From NCBI RefSeq assembly GCF_000337815.1, contig NZ_AOLN01000010.1:157794-221793 (forward strand): a stretch of DNA of 64,000 bases. Direction: 5' to 3'. The stretch is from Haloferax mucosum ATCC BAA-1512 (lineage in GTDB: Archaea; Halobacteriota; Halobacteria; Halobacteriales; Haloferacaceae). This document shows positions 51,295 to 59,129 of the stretch, one piece after another; the stretch's first letter is position 1, and every line of letters starts with the position of its first letter. The position numbers and the translations under genes were made by a program. The notes under the pieces are model-generated. The model saw nothing but the letters and a program-made list of their open reading frames with translations, searched no databases and was not told where the DNA came from.

Positions 51295-52626
51295 TCATCG
51301 TTGTGTGCCTCCTGAGTCGGGTAACGCTATGCAAAACAACGGGTACGAAACCTCACCCGAAAGAATTACTTTCAACAGCGTCGCGGGACGCGTCTCCCAA
51401 TCGCTGTCGGGAGTGTCTTCGTCTACCTCAAGCGGTGGCTTCACTCTCACCGCCGGCGGATTACGAAGGTCAACCGTTGCGGTGTCACCGGGTTCAACGG
51501 TTTTGCTATCGGTAAAGAGTGGTCCCTCAACCCGCTTGGTGTGTCCCACACCCGGTGCGTCTCGTGCCACGTCGAATGCGAGAGAGATGCGTTCTGCTGG
51601 GACCGACTCGCCCACCTCGTGACGGACGACCGCGCTCTCGGAGTCGGTCTCGTAGGTGACGCCCCACGTGACCTGTGGCGGATACGAGGGTTTGACGTTC
51701 GAGGGATGGACGCCTGCTTTCGGCGGGATTCGCCCCTCGAACGTCGCCATTCGCCCGTCGAACCTGAGGTCCGAGTTCTCGACTTCACGCGTGAGTACCG
51801 TTCCGCCGATGCCACGTTCTTTGAGTCGCTCTTTGGGAACGGTCGTTCCGTCGGGAAACAGGAACGACCGAACGTGGTATGCAGTCTGTTCGTCGAATCG
51901 GAAGGCCTCACAACTCATCCAGTATCGAGCACCCTCCAGCGGAGGGGTTAGCTCGACCATCCGACTTTCTCCGATTTTCTCGCTGAGGCGTTTGAAATCG
52001 TCGTTCGATTCGTGATACCGAGGTACGTCTCCCGCTTCGGCATCGACGACTAACTCGATATTCGCTCTCTCGTGGTGGTTCTCGTTCGACCAGACGATTG
52101 CGTCGTCGCTAACGGCCGCGCGGCGACGTACGTCGGAACGAGAAAACACGTCGTAACCCGTGTACGTATCTGCCTTCTGATAGCCGCCCTCGGCGAGTGT
52201 GTCGACGACTGTTTGGCGGTCGAAATCCGCTTCGATGACCGTCCCGAAGGGAGTTTCAAGAATCGTCCCGTACGAGTCGTAGTCGATACCGAAATAGTCG
52301 GTCTCTCTGAGTAGTCGCTTTCGAGGAACGATAAATCGAATCGGTGCGGGGTACTCCAGTTTTGACGGCCGCCTGAAGAGGAATCCGTAGTGCTCGTCGT
52401 CGAGACCGTCGGCAACCGACGGTGCGGGGAGCCAGCGCCGGTACCGAGGGGGGTCGGCTTGAGGTACGTCGAGTCTTCCGAAGTGCTGTTTCGGCCCGAC
52501 CGGTGGAAGACCGGATAGACAGCCGCTCGTTGCCCCTGTGAGACCGACGACGAGGGCACCGACGCTTCGTCGGAGAACCGACCGACGACCGTATTCACGA
52601 TTCGACTCATCTGTTTGGGGACACAT
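51295..52626 (-). CDS. Tat lipoprotein, unrecognised
   Basis: 443 residues. YGRRSVLRRSVGALVVGLTG then ATSGC gives a Tat-like signal with lipobox TSGC. The mature part is exported and rich in charged residues (LDDEHYGFLFRRPSKLEYPA, FGTVIEADFDRQTVVDTLAE, GYDVFSRSDVRRRAAVSDDA). It has no recognisable domain. It precedes the DUF7521-like gene in the same direction with a 108-base gap. Confidence 0.75.
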   Translation of the reverse strand: MCPQTDESNREYGRRSVLRRSVGALVVGLTGATSGCLSGLPPVGPKQHFGRLDVPQADPPRYRRWLPAPSVADGLDDEHYGFLFRRPSKLEYPAPIRFIVPRKRLLRETDYFGIDYDSYGTILETPFGTVIEADFDRQTVVDTLAEGGYQKADTYTGYDVFSRSDVRRRAAVSDDAIVWSNENHHERANIELVVDAEAGDVPRYHESNDDFKRLSEKIGESRMVELTPPLEGARYWMSCEAFRFDEQTAYHVRSFLFPDGTTVPKERLKERGIGGTVLTREVENSDLRFDGRMATFEGRIPPKAGVHPSNVKPSYPPQVTWGVTYETDSESAVVRHEVGESVPAERISLAFDVARDAPGVGHTKRVEGPLFTDSKTVEPGDTATVDLRNPPAVRVKPPLEVDEDTPDSDWETRPATLLKVILSGEVSYPLFCIALPDSGGTQR

Positions 52627-52881
52627 TGGTTCGGATTCGAGTTGACTCCCCTCACCTATCTGTTCTCACGATGAACTGCAGTCGGGTACACACCGTCGAA
52701 TGATTTATGTATCTGGTTCTGTCGGAATTCTATGTCGATGACACTTTTATTGAGATTGTGGGGGAATAGAGAGCGTGAGTCTACCAAGTGATGTATCGAT
52801 GAGAAGACCGTCATTACTCCGAAGCGACAGAAAAATTTTACTTCTCAAAGAATTTGTTTCACCAATGTCTCATGGGAATCC

Positions 52882-53310
52882 ATGAAGAGAAGAGGATTCC
52901 TCGCAATGTCCGCAGTAGGTCTCTTTACCGGATGTCCTGTTTCTGAGAAGAGACTTACAGGGTCGGCGTCAGAGTCCGAGCCTACCAACACCGATGGAGC
53001 ACAAGTGAGCCTAACTGAAATTCATCTGTGGAATACGCTCTCGGAAAGAGTCCAATTTGAAATTAGGGTGTGGGCCGATGGCCGTACTGCGTTTGGAAAA
53101 TTCTATTCATTGGAACCTGATGAACAAAAACACATTACAGAGATTTCTGCGAGAGCGCAAGGAGAGTCTATTGTAGTGGTCGGTGGTTACGATGGAGGAC
53201 ATACGAGTATGGGGTATAATTCGTCAGGTGCAGACACTCGTGAGACTGCGTTCATTATCAAGTCAGATGGAGACGTCGCTCTCGACGGAACAGGTTGGAC
53301 AGAGAGATAA
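52882..53310 (+). CDS. Short Tat lipoprotein with foreign base composition
   Basis: 142 residues. MKRRGFLAMSAVGLFTGC is a Tat signal with lipobox FTGC. The remainder (VSLTEIHLWNTLSERVQFEI, ADGRTAFGKFYSLEPDEQKH) is beta-sandwich-like. Codon use is visibly more AT-rich than its neighbours, for example runs of AGA and GAA with A/T third positions, which suggests recent acquisition. A 255-base AT-rich gap precedes it. Function unknown. Confidence 0.7.
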   Translation: MKRRGFLAMSAVGLFTGCPVSEKRLTGSASESEPTNTDGAQVSLTEIHLWNTLSERVQFEIRVWADGRTAFGKFYSLEPDEQKHITEISARAQGESIVVVGGYDGGHTSMGYNSSGADTRETAFIIKSDGDVALDGTGWTER

Positions 53311-53441
53311 CCTCATTTTTGTCGAAGACAGGATGCCACTTTCTCTCCTTTTGTCTCGCCAATACACCTCTATATTCAGCACGCCGTTCCCACCATACTT
53401 TGAGGATTTCAACAGGGTCATGTATCCCAATTCGGGCGGGT

Positions 53442-54224
53442 TCAGTAGTGTCCTAATACACCTCGCTGTCGCGCGCGACGCTGGAAATACGAGAACGCGA
53501 GATAACCGACGCTGAGGTACGCCCCCGCGACGACACAGAGGGTCACCAGCGACGAGACTGGAAGCGCCGTAATAGACGTCCCGTCTTCCATGACTTGGGT
53601 GATGAGAGCACTCCCGAGAGTGAGCGGGAGGTATTTCACCAATGGATTGACCTGCGGAGAGAGAGCGATAAGCGCCAACAGAGCGAACTGCATGATGTTG
53701 AAGATACTGCTGACGCGTTTGTACAGGAGCGCGAGTCCGCCCATGAAAAAGCCGATACCGAGCACCGGGAGCACGCTGAGAACTGCGAGCGGGACGACGC
53801 TCACGAGATCGACGGAAATCTGCGCTCCGCTGGTCAGAAGCATGAGTACGAGCACTGCAAACCCGAACATGAAACTGATGAACATGTTGACTAGGGATTT
53901 GAGGACCACCACTGAACCCAACCCGATGGGTGACATGCTCAGTAGTTCGAGCGTTCCCCACTGCGCCTCGCGGCTCAAATCGGACGCGACAGCCGAGTAC
54001 GACCCGACCGCGATGGTCCAAATAAAGAAGCCGACGACGATGCCCGTGAGAGAGTCGTTGATGAGGTTGGGTGCGACAGCTCGCCCGCCGAACACCATCA
54101 TGGCGAAAAACATGTAGATGGTCACGAGTCGCCCGAGGGTGTTCACGTGATACCGCTTCATCACCGTGAGCGACTTCACGAGCGAGGCGCGGGTGAAAAG
54201 CGCCGCCGTTCGGATATCACCCAT
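53442..54224 (-). CDS. ABC-2-type permease
   Basis: 260 residues with six membrane segments (LVTIYMFFAMMVFGGRAVAP, GIVVGFFIWTIAVGSYSAVA, VLKSLVNMFISFMFGFAVLV, VVPLAVLSVLPVLGIGFFMG and others). After SREAQWGTLELLSMSPIGLG comes the typical ABC-2 coupling motif. Start overlaps the ATPase stop by eight bases. Partner of the ATPase gene below. Confidence 0.9.
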   Translation of the reverse strand: MGDIRTAALFTRASLVKSLTVMKRYHVNTLGRLVTIYMFFAMMVFGGRAVAPNLINDSLTGIVVGFFIWTIAVGSYSAVASDLSREAQWGTLELLSMSPIGLGSVVVLKSLVNMFISFMFGFAVLVLMLLTSGAQISVDLVSVVPLAVLSVLPVLGIGFFMGGLALLYKRVSSIFNIMQFALLALIALSPQVNPLVKYLPLTLGSALITQVMEDGTSITALPVSSLVTLCVVAGAYLSVGYLAFSYFQRRARQRGVLGHY

Positions 54225-55233
54225 TGGTCGGTCCCTCCATCACCGCTCTCTCGGTGTTGTTCTGCATCACTTGCAGGTATGCCTCTTCGAGGTCCACGTC
54301 GGCGTGATTGACTTTCGCCGGCACGACGTCGTGGTCTCGGAACGTGTCCATCAGGTCGAACACCTCTCGTTTGTGGTCCAGCGTGACCGTCAGTTCCGTT
54401 TTCGAAGGATAGTCGGCGAATTCCGCGGTATCGAACCGTCGTTCGATGGCCGTTCGCGCCGGTTGTTCGATATCGTCTTCGACCTCGATTTCGTAGGCCT
54501 GCGCCTGGAAGAGGTCAGTGAACGACTGCGTTTCTTTGTCGGCGGCGATGCGTCCGTTCGTCATCACGATGACGCGGTCGCAGAGTTCCTGTACCGTATC
54601 CATCTCGTGGCTACTGATGATGATGGTTCGCCCGTCTTCTGCGGCGAGCGCGGCGAGATGGGAGCGGAGTGCTCGCGTCGCTTCGACGTCGAGACCGAGC
54701 GTTGGCTCGTCTAAAAATAAAACCGGAGTGTCTTGTGCGAGAACGCACGCGAGCGCGGCTTTCTGTTTCATCCCCCGTGACAACTCTCGGACGGGAACGT
54801 TCGCTTTGTCAGCGAGGCCGAGTTCTTCGAGAATCCGTCGCCGTCTGTCGGTGTTCGACCGGGGGTTGATGCCGCGATGGCTCATAAAAAACGACATGTT
54901 CTCCTCGACGGTCAGCCTCCAGTATGCGTTTCTGGCACCCTCCAGCATCGCACTGACGCGGCTGTAGACCTGCTTCCGTTCCTCACTCACCTCCGAGCCG
55001 TCAATCAGCACCTTGCCAGCATCGGGCTCGACGAGTCCTAATAACGACTTTATCGTCGTCGTCTTTCCGGCACCGTTCGGGCCAAGAATGCCGACGATAG
55101 AGCCGCGGTCGATACTGAACGAGATATCATCGACGGCGGTCACCGTCTGGTCGCCGGACGAGTACTCTTTTTTGAGTCCCTCGACCGAGATGAGCGGCTC
55201 ACGCCTCGATTTCGGTGTTCTCTCTGCGACCAT
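54217..55233 (-). CDS. ABC-2-type transporter ATP-binding protein
   Basis: 338 residues from MVAERTPKSRREPLISVEGL. Walker A GPNGAGKTT, signature LSRGMKQKAALACVL, Walker B PVLFLDEPTLGLD and H-loop IISSHEMDTVQ are all present. The long C-terminal region (YEIEVEDDIEQPARTAIERR) is common in such exporters. ATG 55233 preferred over 55287. Probably exports a lipid, peptide or drug. Confidence 0.93.
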   Translation of the reverse strand: MVAERTPKSRREPLISVEGLKKEYSSGDQTVTAVDDISFSIDRGSIVGILGPNGAGKTTTIKSLLGLVEPDAGKVLIDGSEVSEERKQVYSRVSAMLEGARNAYWRLTVEENMSFFMSHRGINPRSNTDRRRRILEELGLADKANVPVRELSRGMKQKAALACVLAQDTPVLFLDEPTLGLDVEATRALRSHLAALAAEDGRTIIISSHEMDTVQELCDRVIVMTNGRIAADKETQSFTDLFQAQAYEIEVEDDIEQPARTAIERRFDTAEFADYPSKTELTVTLDHKREVFDLMDTFRDHDVVPAKVNHADVDLEEAYLQVMQNNTERAVMEGPTNG

Positions 55234-55302
55234 GTATGTATTCTGACCGTACCATATTTCAAGAATTATTAAAAAATTTGGATTCACCCGACTCGACTCT
55301 TT

Positions 55303-55579
55303 TCAGAAGCCGGAGTCTCCGACGCTGTGGCTATCTCTTTCCCACGAACCGCCGTAAACCCGTGTCCGCACCCCGTAGGACAGATACGTTGCTAATCCGA
55401 ATGCGAATAGAACGGCTACGAGGATGGAGATAAGGGTGCCCGTAACCCCAACCTGACGCCCAACGCGACGTATCCGAGGATTAATCCCGCAATTCCGCCC
55501 TGTAACGACCCAAGTAACGGACTTCTTCGGTTTCGGTATCACTCTGCACCGGCGCGATAGGCGAGCTGGCGGTCGTCAT
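55303..55579 (-). pseudogene. Small two-segment membrane protein gene broken by two frameshifts
   Basis: From ATG 55579 one frame reads MTTASSPIAPVQSDTETEEV. A second frame then gives LGSLQGGIAGLILGYVALGV, and a third VGVTGTLISILVAVLFAFGL followed by ATYLSYGV up to the TGA at 55303. The joined product would be a plausible ~93-residue membrane protein, and each single frame is not. It lies directly upstream of the ABC ATPase in the same direction. Confidence 0.5.
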
Positions 55580-55720
55580 ACACGACCTTTTTGGCAACTA
55601 ATTAGAACGTATTGGAATCCTGACTTGGAATCTGTTCCGACTCATCTCCACACGACAATCTGTTCTCTTCCGGACGGGTGGAACGAGAATACTTATAGAG
55701 AGTGTGATTAAAACATCATT

Positions 55721-55840
55721 ATGCTTCTGCAATTTCCTTCTTCAGTCGGCGATGTTGGATTGTTCGTCTCACTTCTGTTTTGGGCGGCACTCATACTGGC
55801 TGTAGTCCTGATACTCAGACGCGTACTCGGGACTGCGTAG
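55721..55840 (+). CDS. 39-residue membrane protein
   Basis: MLLQFPSSVGDVGLFVSLLF then WAALILAVVLILRRVLGTA: one long or two short hydrophobic segments and a basic end. A TATA-like CTTATAGA at 55691-55698 stands about 26 bases before the ATG, which supports a leaderless gene. Function unknown. Confidence 0.6.
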   Translation: MLLQFPSSVGDVGLFVSLLFWAALILAVVLILRRVLGTA

Positions 55841-56152
55841 CCGATTTACACTCGACTCGGAATCCGTGTCCGTCGTCGTTCTCGGACGTTGGGTTACAAT
55901 TGGTGATATAGTTGGCTCGGTGGCAGTTACACCCGTATTGATGTCTGCCCTACGTCTCTCGATATCTGTCGGTCCCACTCGCTCCGTTCCCTCACTCGTC
56001 TCGCACAGTTCAGTTACTGCTCCAGAACCCAAACTGGTAGTTGACTGTATTCGAATGCGCGTCTCAGTGGGTAGACTCCATTATTTCGGATAGATTGCAT
56101 TAATAGTACCGTCGGTAATACCATATGTGTTGTCTATCTAACACTAATCGCC
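55841..56152. other. Gene-free gap
   Basis: 312 bases. Frames on both strands (for example 55866-56093 plus, 55769-56032 minus) have no conserved character. The promoter of the gene at 56153 should be near the AT-rich 56095-56140. Confidence 0.5.
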
Positions 56153-57424
56153 ATGTCAAATGATGGTACTGACCAACTGCTGAATCTTGGTCGTCGAAGC
56201 ATGCTCAAATCGCTCGCCGCCGGTGGAAGCGCCGCAACCGTACTCTCCAGCGGTGTCACGGCGGCAGAACAGTCGAAGACTCCCGGTGGGTCTCTCGAAA
56301 ACAAAACGGTGTACACCGGCGGTGACGTGCAACTCGGCGTCCCGTCGAAGCGTTCGGTTTCGGCTGTCGAGTCCGGCGTCGATGTCGGACTGTTCGCCGC
56401 AGAAACCGGAGAGTCCAGAAAAAAGCAGGTCCAGCTACTCGAAAACGGTGCGACGCTCTGTTTCCTCGGTAACAACGCGAACGACACGCTCGCGGAACTG
56501 CTGACGGGAATCGGTCGTTCGAACGTCGCCTCCGGGTTCGAAGACGGTGACGCGTCCAGTGCAGACGACATCGACTACTCGTGGGGGCTCGAATACGACC
56601 CGAAAGACGGGACGTATATGGCGGCCGTGCATCCGCGTGGAAGCAAAGGCGTACTCGATACGCACGTCTATCGCCGCAAGACCGAAGAGTCGGTCGGTAT
56701 CGCCGACCGGGAGTCCAAAGACGCAACGCGCAGAATGCTCTCCGCGGTTGACCGACTTCTCGGGAAGTACGACAAAAACGGGAACAAGGTGGGCGTTGGA
56801 ACCCAAGAACTGGGAGGTGGATTCGCACCGAAATGCCCGGGGTCCTCCGGTTGGACGTGCCTCGGCGACAGCCACGTCGAAGACATCCACGGAAAGTGGG
56901 GTGCCTACGAGAAACGAGTCACCGGCGCGGTCGCCGACGGTGACCACAACCGTTACTTCTCGTTCAGAGTCAATCAGACGATTTCCGCGAGCAAGAACAA
57001 CGACAACATCGACGGTCACGGGAAGAACGATTCGATGAAGCGGAAAATCGATTTCAACAACGCGACACTCCGAAAACACGGTCCCGAAACGACCCCGGGA
57101 AGTACGACGACATCCATCAGCGTCGGCATTGACAGCGAGGGCGTCGCCAATGCGTCTTGGGGCTGGTCGAGCACTAGCTCGAACGTCAGGGTCGTCGAAG
57201 ACGACATGCCAACGACGGAATCCGTCCGACACAAGTGGAAAATCTCGAAGGGGTCGTCCCCCGCTCTACACAGTGTCCAGGGCCATCCGGGCTACCAGGC
57301 GAAGACTGACCTCTCGACGGACACGCTTCGGTACGATTACAAGAGCGTCTGGTGGTGGTACCACCTCGGCGGCGCGATATCGGACAACAAGAAACTCACC
57401 GGTAGCGGCAACTGGTCGGTCTAA
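56153..57424 (+). CDS. Tat-exported protein: shared N-terminal domain plus ~200-residue secreted C-terminus
   Basis: 423 residues. LGRRSMLKSLAAGGSAATVL is a Tat signal without lipobox. Residues about 50-180 (VYTGGDVQLGVPSKRSVSAV, LLENGATLCFLGNNANDTLA, YSWGLEYDPKDGTYMAAVHP then RGSKGVLDTHVYRRKTEES) match the mature domain of the next gene's product. After CPGSSGWTC comes a ~200-residue beta-rich, Trp/Ser/Asn-rich region (EKRVTGAVADGDHNRYFSFR and WWWYHLGGAI near the end) found only in this protein. The paired Cys and modular structure recall secreted halocin-type precursors, but this is only analogy. Expressed from its own promoter. Confidence 0.75.
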   Translation: MSNDGTDQLLNLGRRSMLKSLAAGGSAATVLSSGVTAAEQSKTPGGSLENKTVYTGGDVQLGVPSKRSVSAVESGVDVGLFAAETGESRKKQVQLLENGATLCFLGNNANDTLAELLTGIGRSNVASGFEDGDASSADDIDYSWGLEYDPKDGTYMAAVHPRGSKGVLDTHVYRRKTEESVGIADRESKDATRRMLSAVDRLLGKYDKNGNKVGVGTQELGGGFAPKCPGSSGWTCLGDSHVEDIHGKWGAYEKRVTGAVADGDHNRYFSFRVNQTISASKNNDNIDGHGKNDSMKRKIDFNNATLRKHGPETTPGSTTTSISVGIDSEGVANASWGWSSTSSNVRVVEDDMPTTESVRHKWKISKGSSPALHSVQGHPGYQAKTDLSTDTLRYDYKSVWWWYHLGGAISDNKKLTGSGNWSV

Positions 57425-57524
57425 GTCGTCTTTTCACGGCACAGTATCGCTGTCGCACCCTGATTCGACCTCGCCCTCCGCGCACTTTTTATAACTATAT
57501 TCTACCATTTAGAACACTAGTTTA

Positions 57525-57559
57525 AAGCACCAAGACATGGTATTTAGTGTATGGTGCTT
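57525..57559. promoter_or_regulatory. Inverted repeat across the start codon of the second paralogue
   Basis: AAGCACCA (57525-57532) and TGGTGCTT (57552-57559) are perfect arms 19 bases apart, with the ATG at 57551 at the inner edge of the right arm. It may influence expression or be coincidence. Confidence 0.4.
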
Positions 57560-58123
57560 GACGATAGCGTCGTCTCACGACGACGCCTCCTCGAAGCGGC
57601 GGGAATCTCCCTCTCGGCTTCCGCACTGTCTGGTTGTTCTGCTCTTCGCCCGTCTTCCCAACCCGAGACGGAGACAACATCTGGGACGGCCACAGAACCG
57701 GAGACGGTCCCCGAATCAGAGATTCAGCACGTCACCGACGAGGTGGTCGTTGTCGGAGACGACGTTCCGATAGCGTCGTCGCCATCGTCGATTTCGACAA
57801 CCACCTCGTTGGACGACGGGACAGTCGTTCTCGTCGGGACCGACCCGGCCTACGACGAGGAGACGCTCGGCGCACGCGTCCAGTCCGGCGTTCCCGTCGG
57901 CGTCGTCGGAGCGAAGGCAGAAGAGACGCTTATCGACGTGCTCGAAACGACCGATATGCGCTACGGAATCGAAAACCCCGACGGCGACGAGGTGTTTCTC
58001 GCAGTCGCACACCCGCGTGAAGACGACGCGGTGGTAGATACACATCTCTACAGAGAGTCCGACGCGTCCGCGGCCTTCGTCTGGAAGCAATTGGACGACA
58101 CGCTCGCCGAATATTCGGACTAA
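57551..58123 (+). CDS. Tat lipoprotein, paralogue of the N-terminal domain of the preceding gene
   Basis: 190 residues. SRRRLLEAAGISLSASALSG followed by C gives a Tat signal with lipobox LSGC. The mature domain (VVVGDDVPIASSPSSISTTT, GARVQSGVPVGVVGAKAEET, YGIENPDGDEVFLAVAHPRE, VVDTHLYRES) aligns with the N-terminal domain of the 56153 product over about 110 residues, with the same AVHPR/AVAHPR and DTHVY/DTHLY motifs. It lacks the C-terminal extension. Possibly a cell-anchored partner or immunity factor for the secreted protein; this is inference. Confidence 0.75.
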   Translation: MVLDDSVVSRRRLLEAAGISLSASALSGCSALRPSSQPETETTSGTATEPETVPESEIQHVTDEVVVVGDDVPIASSPSSISTTTSLDDGTVVLVGTDPAYDEETLGARVQSGVPVGVVGAKAEETLIDVLETTDMRYGIENPDGDEVFLAVAHPREDDAVVDTHLYRESDASAAFVWKQLDDTLAEYSD

Positions 58124-58283
58124 GCTAATCTTGCTTCCGGCAGTTCCGTCTCTCGTCGCTACGGGCCACTTTCGACTTTCCCTGCCCGTCGGCTGGTCTC
58201 GTCGGTTCGCTGTCCGACCGCGTCATTCGCGTTGAAAATGCTTATACACCGACACGCGGACCTGTTAGTCGAGCCATTCAGGT

Positions 58284-59129
58284 ATGAACCGGTCCCACGT
58301 GTTCGCCCTCCTTATCACCGTGTTTGCACTCGCAGTGCTCGGTATCGCCGCAGGGACGCTGGAATCCGCGCGCCCGGCGCAAACGACGCAGACAACTCCG
58401 GGCGCTCCCGTAACGCTTCACGAACAGGAAGAGAGCGCCACACAGACGAACAGCCCCGGTGGACGACCGCTCATCTCGCTCGCACTGCCTGACACCGACG
58501 TGACGGACGGACTCACAGAGAGCGGAGCACAGTCTGGTAGCGTCATCGTCCGACTCGGCCTCGGTATCGCGCTCCTCGTCGCTGGTGGCATACTCGTCTC
58601 GTGGAGGCTCACGAGCGGTGACGCCGCGGTTTCCGTCACGGCTGACGACGAAGCGGTCAGCCGGGTCACAGAACCGGAGCCGAGTACGCCAGTCGGGTCT
58701 CCCTACGATGCACCGCCGATGAACGACGTCTATCGTGCGTGGCAGTCGATGGTCTCCCTCCTTGACCCCGCCGGCACCGAACCGCAAACCCCCACGGAAC
58801 TGGCGCGAACTGCGGTCACAGCCGGCCTTCCCGAACCCGCGGTACAGTCGGTAACCGATGCGTTCTGCGCTGTCCGGTACGGCGGAAAGTCCCCAACCGA
58901 CGAGCGCGAACGACTCGCCCGGGACGCACTCGCGTCGATTCGACAGGCTATGGAGTCCGCGTCGGATGAGGCGTCTGCTTGCGATGTCGCGGACGCATCC
59001 GGGTCTCCTGACGATGCCGGTTCCTCCACCGATGCCGATTCTCTCGACGGTGCCGATTCCTCCGCCGAATCCGATTCCGCCTTCCTACCCGTCGAATCCG
59101 ACGTTCCGCAATCCCCTCCCGAACCATGA
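58284..59129 (+). CDS. DUF4129 domain protein
   Basis: 281 residues. Signal-like N-terminus and one membrane segment (SHVFALLITVFALAVLGIAA), a Thr/Gln-rich extracellular stretch, a second segment (VRLGLGIALLVAGGILVSWR) and then a cytoplasmic DUF4129 domain (DVYRAWQSMVSLLDPAGTEP, ELARTAVTAGLPEPAVQSVT, DAFCAVRYGGKSPTDERERL). The stop overlaps the DUF58 start by four bases. In haloarchaea such proteins sit in MoxR-DUF58-transglutaminase loci. Confidence 0.9.
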   Translation: MNRSHVFALLITVFALAVLGIAAGTLESARPAQTTQTTPGAPVTLHEQEESATQTNSPGGRPLISLALPDTDVTDGLTESGAQSGSVIVRLGLGIALLVAGGILVSWRLTSGDAAVSVTADDEAVSRVTEPEPSTPVGSPYDAPPMNDVYRAWQSMVSLLDPAGTEPQTPTELARTAVTAGLPEPAVQSVTDAFCAVRYGGKSPTDERERLARDALASIRQAMESASDEASACDVADASGSPDDAGSSTDADSLDGADSSAESDSAFLPVESDVPQSPPEP

